Positions 33,199 to 41,535 of a stretch of 64,000 bases of DNA are shown here, piece by piece (position 1 is the stretch's first letter; each line of letters starts with the position of its first letter). The DNA comes from Flammeovirga kamogawensis (GTDB taxonomy: Bacteria; Bacteroidota; Bacteroidia; Cytophagales; Flammeovirgaceae). A program made the position numbers and the translations under genes. Location of the stretch: NCBI RefSeq assembly GCF_018736065.1, contig NZ_CP076128.1:3969001-4033000 (forward strand). The letters are read 5' to 3'. The notes beneath the pieces are model-generated. The model was not told the origin of the DNA, made no database searches, and saw nothing but the letters and a program-made list of their open reading frames with translations.

Positions 33199-36100
33199 AT
33201 GTCTGAAACCTTTCAAATACCATTTCTAGAAACAGTAGCTCAAAAAGTTTATAATGAACATAAAGGCGATTTTACTAAAATTATTATTGTATTACCTTCT
33301 AGGAGGGCAGGTATGTACTTTAAACAATATTTTGGTCAGGTTATAGATCAGATAACAATTGCACCAGCAATTTTATCTATGGAAGGGTTTGCAGAAAGGT
33401 TATCCAACTTAGTTAAAGCAGATTCTGTAACATTGTTATTCGAACTATTTCGACTTTACAAAAAGAAAGATAAAACGATAACAATAGAAAAATTTGCACC
33501 TCTTGGAAAGTCTTTATTAAGAGAGTTTAATATGATTGATAACAACTTAACTGCAGAACAAGCAGATAAAATGTTCGATCATTTAAGAGAAGCAAAAGCA
33601 ATTGAACATTGGGCATCTTCACTTGGTGATGATGAAACTATTGAGAAGGTAAAAGAGGAGTTATTATCGAAAAAAGAATCGATGGTAGATTTTCTTGAGT
33701 TTTGGGAGAACTTATCTAGCACTTATTTTGAGTTTAAAAAAGAACTAAAAAAGCAAGGTTTAGCTTATGGTGGACTAGCTTTTAGAGAGGCTTTTGATAA
33801 GCTAGAGGAACGAATTGATTACCTAGGAGTTGAAAAAGTAATTTTTGCTGGTTTTTCTCAAATGTCAGGGGTTGAACAATCTATAGTGCAGACTTTGACA
33901 GACTTAGGGAAAGCACAATCATACTTTGATGCTGACAAACGTTACTTTAAATCACACCACGAAGCTGGACATTATTTAAGGCGATATGTGAATGGATTTG
34001 CGGCTCAACATGTAGACTTTCAGAAAGACTGGTGGAGTACGCACAATAAGTCCGTTGATATAAAAGCAATTAGTAATACAGTAGGAGAAGCAAAGTTTGC
34101 AGGGGAGTGGTTAACAAGTTTATTAGATACTCCTCAGAAAAGAGAAGAGTTTAAGGAAACATTAAATCATACGGCAATTTTATTACCCGATGAAGCATTA
34201 TTACCAGCATTGTTAAGGTCTTTACCTTCAATTACTTTTGAAGATGGTTCTACTTTAGCAGAACTAACAAATATCACCATGGGTATGTCTTTCTCTAAAA
34301 CTCCTCTATTTGATTTACTCAGAGTTATATTCCAATTACAAGAACGAATTAGAGAGAATGATCAGGCAGTATTATGTGCTTATTTTAAAGATGTTCAGAA
34401 TATTCTTCGTCACCCTTATTTTCAGTATACGAATTCAATAAAAGAGTTTGAAGAAATATCAACTTCTATTTTAAATGAGATTACAGAACAGCAAATGGTC
34501 TGGATTCCATTAGAAAAATTAAGGGAATGGGGAGACCAGCATCCAATATATGCAGCTGTTTTTTACTTCTGGGCAAATGATTATCGCAATGCAACCAAGA
34601 GTTTAAATAATTTAGTTACAACTCTAGCAGATGTATTAAAAGCAAACCCTGATGTACTTGGTATTTCTTCTTCTGAGGGTATTGAAAATTCTTTTGAAGG
34701 AGAGTTATTAGTTCAGTTTTATAAAATATTAAAAAGACTAGAAGATACTTTACCTCAATTTGCACAAGACAATGGTCAGCTATCAATCTATATATTTAAG
34801 CAGCTGTTATTAGAATTATTAAGAGGTGCTACAGTACCATTTACAGGTGTGCCAATTGCTCCATTACAAATTATGGGTATGTTGGAAAGTAGAGCATTGG
34901 ATTTTAAAAATGTACTTATTTTATCATGTAACGAAGGTAAGTTACCAATCAAGAAAACGGTAGAAGCTATTATACCGTTTGATACACGAACACAATTTGG
35001 CTTACCAACATACTTAGATAACGACGCAGCTTTTGCTTATACTTTTTATAGGTTATTCCATAGAGCAGAACATCTAACATTTGCTTATTTAGATGCAAAC
35101 TCTGGAAGTGATGCTGGAGAAATGAGTAGGTTAGTTTTGCAAGTTAAAGAAGAATTAAATGAAGATCCTTCATGTAAAATTAATTTAGATTCTTCAGTGT
35201 GGTTGTTATCCAAAGCAGATAAAACAATGTCTGAACCTGTGTCAATTCAAAAAACAGAAATTTTTGGAGAAAGAATAAAGAACAGATTAAAAAGAGGTGT
35301 AAGTCCATCTGCAATCAATTCTTTTATTAGAAACCCTCTAACTTTTATAGATGAAAAAGTAATTGGTTTAAAAGATGAAGATGAGATAGAAGAAGATTTA
35401 GATAATCGAACTTTTGGTAATCTGATTCACCTAGCATTAGAATGGGGGCTTAGAAGAATGGTAGGGCTACCTGATAAAGATGAAGACACTCCTTTTGTTC
35501 TTCGTAAAAAAGATTTTGATAAAGCATTAGATGATAAAACATTTATTCCAAAGCTAATTAAAGATGTGGCTAAAGAAGAAAATGTTGAGATGGTAAGAGG
35601 GCAAAACCTTTTACTAAAAGCTGTAGCAGAGAATTTATTACAACGCTATTTTAGAAATCAGATTGAAGAGATCGAAGCTTCTGAAACAAGAGCAATTACG
35701 GTTGTAGGTCTTGAAAAATTTGTAGACCATCAATTTGATGTAACTATAGAGGATGAAAAAGTGAGAGTGAGGTTATCTGGTATGGCAGATAGAATAGATG
35801 TTGTTGATGGTAAACTTAGAGTTGTAGATTATAAATCAGGTGGCTATGCACCAGCTGATTTGACATGTAAAAATTGGTTGGAACTACTTGAAGATGAACA
35901 TAAGGGTAAGCTATTACAATTAATTATTTACCGTTATCTACTAACATCAGCAGGTTTTGATAAAGGCAATGCTTCTTTTCAGAAGAAAATAACAAGAGCC
36001 AATATTTTGTTACAAAAAGAAGGTCTACCAGAGATTGACCTGTCTAAAGATGTAGCTTCTGGGTTCTATTTTTTCAGGAAAATCAACGATGGTTTAAAGA

Positions 36101-36228
36101 CTTGTAAAATGGATCAGCCTTTAGGTGAAAATACAGATTTGAAGTTTTTAGAAAAAACAGAATTGTTTATAGAAGAGTTAGTGAAAAAAATGCTAGACAC
36201 CTCAATTCTATTGGAAGATGTAATGTAG
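33199..36228 (+). CDS. AddB-like PD-(D/E)XK nuclease family protein
   Basis: The 1009-residue protein resembles the AddB-type subunit of helicase-nuclease complexes, with a degraded helicase region and a C-terminal RecB-family nuclease domain. The N terminus (IIIVLPSRRAGMYFKQYF) occupies the Walker A position but lacks GxGKT. The middle part, with APLQIMGMLESRALDFKNVLILSCNEGKLP, matches the UvrD-like C-terminal helicase fold. The C-terminal part has FGNLIHLALEWGL and LRVVDYKSGGY, the G-x-x-x-H and D-x-K nuclease motifs. It would process double-strand ends for recombination. No AddA helicase gene is adjacent, so the partner must be elsewhere. Fe-S cluster cysteines of Firmicutes AddB are not evident. 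Confidence 0.85.
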   Translation: MSETFQIPFLETVAQKVYNEHKGDFTKIIIVLPSRRAGMYFKQYFGQVIDQITIAPAILSMEGFAERLSNLVKADSVTLLFELFRLYKKKDKTITIEKFAPLGKSLLREFNMIDNNLTAEQADKMFDHLREAKAIEHWASSLGDDETIEKVKEELLSKKESMVDFLEFWENLSSTYFEFKKELKKQGLAYGGLAFREAFDKLEERIDYLGVEKVIFAGFSQMSGVEQSIVQTLTDLGKAQSYFDADKRYFKSHHEAGHYLRRYVNGFAAQHVDFQKDWWSTHNKSVDIKAISNTVGEAKFAGEWLTSLLDTPQKREEFKETLNHTAILLPDEALLPALLRSLPSITFEDGSTLAELTNITMGMSFSKTPLFDLLRVIFQLQERIRENDQAVLCAYFKDVQNILRHPYFQYTNSIKEFEEISTSILNEITEQQMVWIPLEKLREWGDQHPIYAAVFYFWANDYRNATKSLNNLVTTLADVLKANPDVLGISSSEGIENSFEGELLVQFYKILKRLEDTLPQFAQDNGQLSIYIFKQLLLELLRGATVPFTGVPIAPLQIMGMLESRALDFKNVLILSCNEGKLPIKKTVEAIIPFDTRTQFGLPTYLDNDAAFAYTFYRLFHRAEHLTFAYLDANSGSDAGEMSRLVLQVKEELNEDPSCKINLDSSVWLLSKADKTMSEPVSIQKTEIFGERIKNRLKRGVSPSAINSFIRNPLTFIDEKVIGLKDEDEIEEDLDNRTFGNLIHLALEWGLRRMVGLPDKDEDTPFVLRKKDFDKALDDKTFIPKLIKDVAKEENVEMVRGQNLLLKAVAENLLQRYFRNQIEEIEASETRAITVVGLEKFVDHQFDVTIEDEKVRVRLSGMADRIDVVDGKLRVVDYKSGGYAPADLTCKNWLELLEDEHKGKLLQLIIYRYLLTSAGFDKGNASFQKKITRANILLQKEGLPEIDLSKDVASGFYFFRKINDGLKTCKMDQPLGENTDLKFLEKTELFIEELVKKMLDTSILLEDVM

Positions 36229-36335
36229 ATTGTAAAAAAACTTAAATTTTACAAAACTAGTGAGGCTATTTTGTCTGTTATTTGTTTATAGAATATATCT
36301 TGAGTTGTTCGTTATGAAAGAACGACAAATAATTT

Positions 36336-37598
36336 ATGCTAAACGTACTCAATATTAAATTATATAAACGTAGCTTCTTAGTAATCTACTTCATCATATT
36401 AGGATCTCTTTTTAAAGTAAATTCTGTTTGTGCTCAAGCCGCTTTACCAAAAATTGAAGATGTTGATATGTTAATGACAAATCTTACAGTTCAGTTAGAG
36501 ATTACTTCAGGTATTGATGCAATGTATAATTTTGAGTTTAAAGTAGCAGAAGGTCAATTTAATTGGCTAAAACATCATTATCCTGAACATCCACTCCCTT
36601 ATTTTCTTTTGGGTTTAACACAATGGTGGAAAATTGTTCCTAATCTTGAAAAATCTTCTTACGATAAAGAGTTCTTTGCTTACATGGATTCAGCAATTTA
36701 TTACGCTGATAAAATGTACAAAAAAGATAAAACCAATCAAGAAGCCGTTTTTATCTTAGCTGGATCTTGGGCTTTTGAAGGACGTTTAAATGGAGAAAGA
36801 CACAATTGGACACGTGCTGCTTATTCTGTTAAAAAGGCTTTAGGTTACTTTGATAGGTTAAAAGAAATGCCAAAAACAGACCTTTCTCCAGAATTATTAT
36901 ACGGAGATGGTTTATACAATTACTATGTAGAGTGGCTTAAAGAAAATTATAAAATGCTTCGCACTGTTCTGTGGATGTTTGATAGTGGGGATAAAGAACT
37001 AGGAATTGAACAATTAGAAACTTGTGGTAAGGAAGCATTCTACACGAGGATAGAAGCAATGTATTACCTAATGAGGGTACATTCTTCTAGTGGAGGTAAA
37101 ATGATTAGAGCTCTCCAAATTTCTGAATATTTATATAAAAAGTATCCAAATAACCCGTACTTCCAACGATATTATGCTAGACTTCTTTACTATAGTGGCA
37201 GATACCCACAACTTTATAAAGTGAGTAAATCTTTATTAGAAAGGGTAGATGAAGGTATGTTAGGTTATGAAGAAATGAGTGGTAGATATGCAGCATTTTA
37301 TTTAGGAGCTTATTATAGAGATTATTTAGCGGATTCTAAAACTGCAGATCTTTATTATATTAGAGCTGTTGATTTTGTAGAAGATATTGGTGATTATGGT
37401 TCAGGTTATTATCATTATTCTTTGGCGGCTTTAGCAAGAGATGCTAAAAAAGAAGGAAATTATGAGGATGCTAGTAAATATTATGGTAAAATTTTAACCT
37501 ATGCCGCCGGTAGAAAGAAGTTGCAAGAGGAAGCAAAAAACTTTAAAAAAGAATATAAAAAAATAAAAAAGACCCGTAAAAAGGAAGAAAAAAAATAG
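36336..37598 (+). CDS. Exported tetratricopeptide-repeat protein
   Basis: The 420-residue protein starts with an N-terminal hydrophobic signal (FLVIYFIILGSLFKVNSVCAQA, cleavage after AQA near residue 35). It continues as tandem helical hairpins of TPR type, for example MYNFEFKVAEGQFNWLKHHY, AVFILAGSWAFEGRLNGE, YYLMRVHSSSGGKMIRAL and KYYGKILTYAAG. The C terminus is a lysine-rich helix. It is probably a periplasmic or outer-membrane-associated scaffold; no enzyme motif is seen. The stop codon lies inside the left arm of an inverted repeat that was the gene's terminator before an IS256-type element inserted into its loop. Confidence 0.8.
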   Translation: MLNVLNIKLYKRSFLVIYFIILGSLFKVNSVCAQAALPKIEDVDMLMTNLTVQLEITSGIDAMYNFEFKVAEGQFNWLKHHYPEHPLPYFLLGLTQWWKIVPNLEKSSYDKEFFAYMDSAIYYADKMYKKDKTNQEAVFILAGSWAFEGRLNGERHNWTRAAYSVKKALGYFDRLKEMPKTDLSPELLYGDGLYNYYVEWLKENYKMLRTVLWMFDSGDKELGIEQLETCGKEAFYTRIEAMYYLMRVHSSSGGKMIRALQISEYLYKKYPNNPYFQRYYARLLYYSGRYPQLYKVSKSLLERVDEGMLGYEEMSGRYAAFYLGAYYRDYLADSKTADLYYIRAVDFVEDIGDYGSGYYHYSLAALARDAKKEGNYEDASKYYGKILTYAAGRKKLQEEAKNFKKEYKKIKKTRKKEEKK

Positions 37599-37604
37599 CT
37601 GTTA
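37589..37604 (+). terminator. Left arm of an IS-split bidirectional terminator
   Basis: Seven A residues followed by TAGCTGTTA are perfectly complementary to the right arm at 39029-39044. With the insertion sequence and one target copy removed, the two arms form a 16-bp stem with an 11-base loop, flanked by A and T runs. Confidence 0.8.
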
Positions 37605-37609
37605 GGTAG
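37602..37609. repeat. Target-site duplication, left copy
   Basis: TTAGGTAG at 37602-37609 is repeated exactly at 39015-39022, directly flanking the element. An 8-bp duplication fits IS256-family transposition. Confidence 0.85.
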
Positions 37610-37633
37610 GACACTCTTTCACTAAGTGTGTAA
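37610..37633 (+). repeat. IS256-family terminal inverted repeat, left
   Basis: This starts GACACTCTTTCACTAAGTGT and continues GTAA. It matches the reverse complement of the right end at 16 of 24 positions. Confidence 0.75.
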
Positions 37634-37655
37634 GTATTACAAGTGAGGATTGGGT

Positions 37656-38852
37656 TTAAAACCTGATCCTTTCTTTATATAATACCTGAAATTGGTTCAA
37701 AATTATTCCCCAGTTTCTGATAGGCATTGTCCATTTCTTTGTTGCTTCTTGCAAGGCTAAAAAAACAGATTTTTTAACTGCATCATCCGTTGGGAAGGAT
37801 AATTTGTTCTTTGTATATTTTCTAATTTTACCATTCAGATTTTCTATCAGATTGGTCGTATAGATAATTTTACGGATTTCAAGAGGAAATTCAAAGAATA
37901 CTGTTAATTCATCCCAGTTATTTCGCCAACTTTGGATCGCATATCCATATTTATCACCCCATTTCTTTTCAAGAAAATCAAGAGCTTCTTTAGCTGCATT
38001 AATATTTGGAGCTCCATAGATATCTTTCATGTCTTTTGTGAACGCTTTCCTATCTTTCCAGACTACATATTTGCAAGCGTTTCTAATTTGATGAACGATA
38101 CAAATTTGAGTAGAAGATTCAGGAAAAACAGCTTTAATTGTTTCTGTAAAACCATTGAGATTATCAGTTGATGTGATCAATATATCTTCAACTCCACGTG
38201 TCTGTATATCAGTGAGAACTGTCATCCAAAATGCAGATGATTCATTTTTCCCAAGCCACATACCTAATACTTCTTTTTTGCCATCAGTACGTAATCCTAC
38301 GGCTAAATAGATAGTTTTATTGATTACTTTGGAGTTTTCACGCACTTTAAAAACGATACCATCCATCCAAACGATAAGATAAACAGGCTCTAAAGGACGT
38401 TTATGCCATACTTCTATATCTTCAATTACTGAAGCTGTAATTCTTGATATAGTCGCTGCCGATACTTCAAAGTCATAAAGTTCTTTGATCTGATTTTCGA
38501 TATCAGATACGCTCATACCTTTGGCATAAAGTGAGATCACTAGACTTTCAATACCTTGAGCAATATTCTTCCTTTTAGGAACAATTGCAGGTTCAAACGA
38601 GCCACTTCTATCTCTTGGGACATTGATTTCTTGTTCACCATATTCATTTTTGATAGTCTTTTGGGTATAGCCATTTCGAGAATTAGAATTCTCTGACTTT
38701 TCATGTTTTTGATAACCAAGATGGGCTTCAATTTCACCTTCAAGCATTTTCTCCAAAGCTCTTTTTTGAAGTTGCTTCATGAAGGAACTTAAATCTTCTG
38801 CTGACTTGAATTGTTTTAAAAAGTTGTCGTTTAATAAATCTTCTTTGTTCAT
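37656..38852 (-). CDS. IS256-family transposase (mutator type)
   Basis: The 398-residue protein is a full-length DDE transposase of the IS256/mutator family. N-terminal helical DNA-binding region includes [12 protein letters not shown] and [15 protein letters not shown]. The catalytic Asp residues are in [13 protein letters not shown] and [12 protein letters not shown], and the catalytic Glu is in [16 protein letters not shown]. The family C-x-x-H element is in [15 protein letters not shown]. The reading frame is uninterrupted and both ends of the element are present, so it may still be active. The gene is read from the right end, downstream of a strong hairpin at 38925-38972. Confidence 0.95.
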   Translation of the reverse strand: MNKEDLLNDNFLKQFKSAEDLSSFMKQLQKRALEKMLEGEIEAHLGYQKHEKSENSNSRNGYTQKTIKNEYGEQEINVPRDRSGSFEPAIVPKRKNIAQGIESLVISLYAKGMSVSDIENQIKELYDFEVSAATISRITASVIEDIEVWHKRPLEPVYLIVWMDGIVFKVRENSKVINKTIYLAVGLRTDGKKEVLGMWLGKNESSAFWMTVLTDIQTRGVEDILITSTDNLNGFTETIKAVFPESSTQICIVHQIRNACKYVVWKDRKAFTKDMKDIYGAPNINAAKEALDFLEKKWGDKYGYAIQSWRNNWDELTVFFEFPLEIRKIIYTTNLIENLNGKIRKYTKNKLSFPTDDAVKKSVFLALQEATKKWTMPIRNWGIILNQFQVLYKERIRF

Positions 38853-38924
38853 GGTGTATCAGTTTTAAATTCTAAATTAAATAAACTGTACACTTAATTG
38901 AAAGAGTCAAGTTGACCTTGAACA

Positions 38925-38972
38925 GTGAGTAAGTCAATTTTCTCTTTAAAGGGAGAAATATGACTTACTCAC
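38925..38972. repeat. Long hairpin within the IS, upstream of the transposase
   Basis: GTGAGTAAGTCA (38925-38936) is perfectly complementary to TGACTTACTCAC (38961-38972). Inner TTTCTC/GAGAAA pairing extends the stem. It could shield transposase expression from outside transcription. Confidence 0.7.
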
Positions 38973-38990
38973 ATTTCAAGATTCGAGAGT

Positions 38991-39014
38991 TTACACAGTT
39001 TGTGGTACACTCCC
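38991..39014 (-). repeat. IS256-family terminal inverted repeat, right
   Basis: Read inward on the minus strand it begins GGGAGTGTACCACAAACTGT and ends GTAA. Confidence 0.75.
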
Positions 39015-39022
39015 TTAGGTAG
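39015..39022. repeat. Target-site duplication, right copy
   Basis: TTAGGTAG, identical to 37602-37609. Confidence 0.85.
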
Positions 39023-39028
39023 ATTACT

Positions 39029-39044
39029 TAACAGCTATTTTTTT
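39029..39044 (-). terminator. Right arm of the IS-split terminator
   Basis: TAACAGCTA plus seven T residues, complementary to 37589-37604. It directly follows the ppk2 stop codon on the minus strand. Without its partner arm the hairpin can only form across 1.4 kb. Confidence 0.8.
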
Positions 39045-39047
39045 GAT

Positions 39048-39851
39048 CTAATATTTATCAGGAACAAAAGATTGCTCACTCATAGGAGGCCTTATATATC
39101 CTTCTTTACTTATTTTAGGTAAGTCTATAGTTTTGTATTTAATCTCCTCGTAAGGTACTTTAGACAAGAAATGCGATATACAGTTAAGGCGAGCTTTCTT
39201 TTTGTCGTCTGCTTTTACTACATACCATGGTGATTGTTTAGTATCTGTATAAGCAAACATATTATCTTTTGCTTTTGAATACTCTACCCATTTTGATCTA
39301 GATTCTAAATCCATTTCACTAAACTTCCATCTTTTAATAGGAGAATTAATTCTTTCTTTAAACCTTTTTTCTTGTTCATCATCAGAAACAGAAAACCAAT
39401 ACTTAATTAGAATTATACCTGAACGGATAAGCATTTTTTCAAATTCAGGGCAAGTTCTTAAAAACTCTTCGTATTGATCATCTGTACAAAAGCCCATTAC
39501 TTTTTCAACTCCTGTACGGTTATACCAACTTCTATCAAAAAGAACAATTTCTCCAGCTGCAGGTAAATGAGAAACATAACGTTGAAAATACCATTGAGAT
39601 TTTTCCTTTTCAGTAGGAACTCCTAAAGCAACAATCCTGGCAACTCTAGGGTTTAAACGTTCTGTAATTCGTTTAATTACACCACCTTTTCCCGCTGCGT
39701 CACGGCCTTCAAAAAGTACAACCACCTTCATTCCTGTATGCTTTACCCATTCTTGCATCTTCACAAGTTCATTTTGCATACGGATTAATTCTTCTTCGTA
39801 GTACTCTTTCTTTAGTTTACCGTTTTTACTAAATTTTTCGTTCTTTTTCAT
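39048..39851 (-). CDS. ppk2: Polyphosphate kinase 2
   Basis: PPK2 transfers phosphate from polyphosphate to nucleoside diphosphates or monophosphates. The 267-residue single-domain protein has the Walker A motif VVVLFEGRDAAGKGG, followed by VIKRITERLNPR. Walker B is VLFDRSWYNRTGVEKVMGF and the lid region is RINSPIKRWKFSEMD. The length and single domain fit class I or class III members; class I (NDP to NTP) is the usual choice, but the class cannot be fixed by eye. It lies 18 bases downstream of rnhA on the same strand, so the two are probably co-transcribed. Its terminator was interrupted by the IS256 insertion. Confidence 0.92.
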   Translation of the reverse strand: MKKNEKFSKNGKLKKEYYEEELIRMQNELVKMQEWVKHTGMKVVVLFEGRDAAGKGGVIKRITERLNPRVARIVALGVPTEKEKSQWYFQRYVSHLPAAGEIVLFDRSWYNRTGVEKVMGFCTDDQYEEFLRTCPEFEKMLIRSGIILIKYWFSVSDDEQEKRFKERINSPIKRWKFSEMDLESRSKWVEYSKAKDNMFAYTDTKQSPWYVVKADDKKKARLNCISHFLSKVPYEEIKYKTIDLPKISKEGYIRPPMSEQSFVPDKY

Positions 39852-39869
39852 AGTTGTTTAATTGATATT

Positions 39870-40514
39870 TTATTTTCTTCCAAAGTCGGCAGGGATTTCA
39901 CCCCAAGCTTTTGTTTCCCACTTTAGAATAGGGTTTTTGTAAGAATTATGCTCAAGCCAACTCACAGCTCTGTCAATTAACTCAAAAATTATTTTATTCT
40001 TAGAGTTTTTAGTTAACGTAGTTTTTAATTTTTTATCACGAACCCATTTCATTGCAGTTCTACTATCTGTATAAACTATTGTATCATGATATTGATGTTG
40101 CTTTAAAAATGCAAGTGCATGTACAATACCTAAAAATTCTCCAATATTATTAGTGCCATCTTCATAAGGGCCTTGTATAAACATTTGCTTGCCGTTCTGA
40201 AGCCATACACCTCTATATTCCATTGGTCCTCTAGCACCACTACAGGCGGCGTCTACGGCAATACTATTGGTCATGATCGGCTCACCTATTGAAGGATCAA
40301 TACTTTTTTTTACCGTATTAGATTTCTTTTTAAAGATATAGGCACTAGGATTACTATTGTAAGCTTTTTGTGCTTCTAGTTTAGAATCAAAAGATTTATA
40401 TTTGGCACCTTTTGTACCTTGAACTTGTTTCTGACATTCCGCCCAAGTTGTATAAATACCGGGTTTTCCGCCTTCCCATACAACATAAAATTTTTGCTTT
40501 TTGCTCCCGGCCAT
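39870..40514 (-). CDS. rnhA: Ribonuclease HI with N-terminal viroplasmin domain
   Basis: It degrades the RNA strand of RNA-DNA hybrids. The 214-residue protein has an N-terminal hybrid-binding viroplasmin domain (FYVVWEGGKPGIYTTWAECQ, FDSKLEAQKAY) covering about 1-55. The RNase H catalytic domain at about 80-214 has acidic residues in AVDAACSG (Asp), NNIGEFLGIVHAL (Glu), IVYTDSRTAMKW (Asp) and the final PADFGRK (Asp). This domain order is typical of Bacteroidota RNase H. ppk2 follows after 18 bases. A frameshifted acetyltransferase gene lies 40 bases upstream, so the three may once have been one transcript. Confidence 0.92.
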   Translation of the reverse strand: MAGSKKQKFYVVWEGGKPGIYTTWAECQKQVQGTKGAKYKSFDSKLEAQKAYNSNPSAYIFKKKSNTVKKSIDPSIGEPIMTNSIAVDAACSGARGPMEYRGVWLQNGKQMFIQGPYEDGTNNIGEFLGIVHALAFLKQHQYHDTIVYTDSRTAMKWVRDKKLKTTLTKNSKNKIIFELIDRAVSWLEHNSYKNPILKWETKAWGEIPADFGRK

Positions 40515-40554
40515 TTCTTCTTTTTTTCTGATTTAAAATGAATTTACAAAATAA

Positions 40555-41074
40555 CTATTTAGGGTTGAAAATTAATTGATATTGACTCCAAACTTTTTGG
40601 TCTTCAATAAAAGAGTGTGTGTAAGTAAAGCCTAGATTATTTATTATCTTATTAGATACTTCATTTCCCTCCATTACTCTAGCTACCACCTTATTAATAT
40701 TGAGTTCAGAAGCATACACTAAACATTTTTTTGGCAGCTTCTGTAGCATAACCTTGTTTCCAGTATTTTTTCATAATCCTAAAACCAATATCTATTTCTT
40801 GTTTGAGAGGAGAATATTTTAACCCACAAAAGCCAATAAATTCATTATTACTTTTTATACGAATACTCCATCTTCCAAAGCCATAATCAGTATAATGTTT
40901 ACACTCTTTGATAAAAATTTCAGCAGCTTCAATTGATTGAAAAGATGTATCACCTGTATATTTTAAGGTATCAATATCATTATTCAATTCAAAAAAGCCT
41001 TTAGCATCATCTTTCGAAAATTCTTGAAGTAATAAACGTTTTGTCTCTAGTTTAAAGTGAGTTTGAGTGTTCAT
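40555..41074 (-). pseudogene. GNAT-family N-acetyltransferase interrupted by a frameshift
   Basis: Two overlapping reading frames together encode one GNAT protein of the RimJ/RimL type. The upstream frame (start 41074) gives KLETKRLLLQEFSKDDAKGF, then WSIRIKSNNEFIGFCGL and GFRIMKKYWKQGYATEAAKK. The other frame continues with CLVYASELNINKVVARV and SNKIINNLGF up to 40555. The break is at a run of seven A residues on the coding strand (T run at 40726-40732). Removing one A joins the frames so that AAKKCLVYA is continuous. It is therefore a recent pseudogene, a phase-variable gene, or a base-calling error in a homopolymer. The substrate is unknown. Confidence 0.85.
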
Positions 41075-41222
41075 ATTTTCTTTTTTTATAAATTAAGTCT
41101 AATTGTTTTGCGAGAATATTATCAATAACAATTATTTTAACTTTAAGAATTGTGCATTTTAGGTATCTAAAGGCGGTTTTTTAGTACTTTATTAAAAAAT
41201 TATCATTTATTTTTCTAAATGA

Positions 41223-41254
41223 CTTGAGCAATAAGGATATATCACTTAAATTTG
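41223..41254 (+). promoter_or_regulatory. Predicted promoter of the small basic protein gene
   Basis: TAAATTTG (41247-41254) matches the -7 consensus TAnnTTTG, and CTTG (41223-41226) fits the -33 box with a 20-base spacer. This is the best-formed promoter I found in the window. Confidence 0.65.
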
Positions 41255-41263
41255 CACGCTCAT

Positions 41264-41275
41264 ATTCCTAGGAAT
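41264..41275. promoter_or_regulatory. Perfect palindrome at the predicted transcription start
   Basis: ATTCCTAGGAAT is a perfect 12-base palindrome; two further pairs beyond one mismatch extend it to 41261-41278. It begins 10 bases after the -7 element, so it could be an operator or a leader hairpin. Confidence 0.45.
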
Positions 41276-41315
41276 GTGATCTATACTTTGATAATTGATT
41301 TAATAAAATATAGTC

Positions 41316-41462
41316 ATGGGATATACAAAACTTATTAGAAAGAGCAAGAGAAACAAGACTTTCGCTAAAGCTCGTGTAACAACAATCCAACGTTTGAGTG
41401 CTAAGCCAGTAATCAAAAAAGTTGACGTTGAAGCAATCAAAGCTGAGTTCGCTGCAAAATAA
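41316..41462 (+). CDS. Small basic protein of 48 residues, unknown function
   Basis: ATG 41316 to TAA 41460-41462 encodes a highly basic protein beginning MGYTKLIRKSKRNKTFAKAR, followed by VTTIQRLSAKPVIKKVDVEA and ending in IKAEFAAK. It has about 12 Lys/Arg in the first 30 residues and a short acidic/helical C-terminal part. A well-formed promoter, a palindromic leader and a strong terminator surround it, so it is very likely a real, well-expressed gene. The composition resembles small ribosome- or nucleic-acid-associated proteins. I recall similar short basic proteins in Bacteroidota but cannot name a family. Function is inference only. Confidence 0.75.
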   Translation: MGYTKLIRKSKRNKTFAKARVTTIQRLSAKPVIKKVDVEAIKAEFAAK

Positions 41463-41479
41463 TTTGTATCTACTCAATT

Positions 41480-41519
41480 AAAAAAACGGTCTAGAAAATT
41501 AATTCTAGACCGTTTTTTT
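41480..41519. terminator. Bidirectional terminator
   Basis: AAAAAAACGGTCTAGAA (41480-41496) is perfectly complementary to TTCTAGACCGTTTTTTT (41503-41519). It serves the small basic protein gene (plus) and the response regulator gene (minus). Confidence 0.9.
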
Positions 41520-41535
41520 ATGCCTTTTTACAAGG

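Larger units (their letters stand above)
37610..39014. mobile_element. Complete IS256-family insertion sequence (1405 bp)
   Basis: The element is bounded by 24-base imperfect terminal inverted repeats (37610-37633 and 38991-39014, 16 of 24 positions matching, strongest at GTGTGTAA/CTGTGTAA). It is flanked by the exact 8-bp duplication TTAGGTAG. It carries one intact transposase gene on the minus strand. The target is the loop of a terminator between the convergent TPR and ppk2 genes. Confidence 0.9.

Noticed and set aside
41268-41477. Minus-strand reading frame of 69 codons opposite the small basic protein gene
   Set aside because: It lies over a plus-strand gene with a clear promoter and terminator; the minus-strand product has no family features and would start inside the terminator region.
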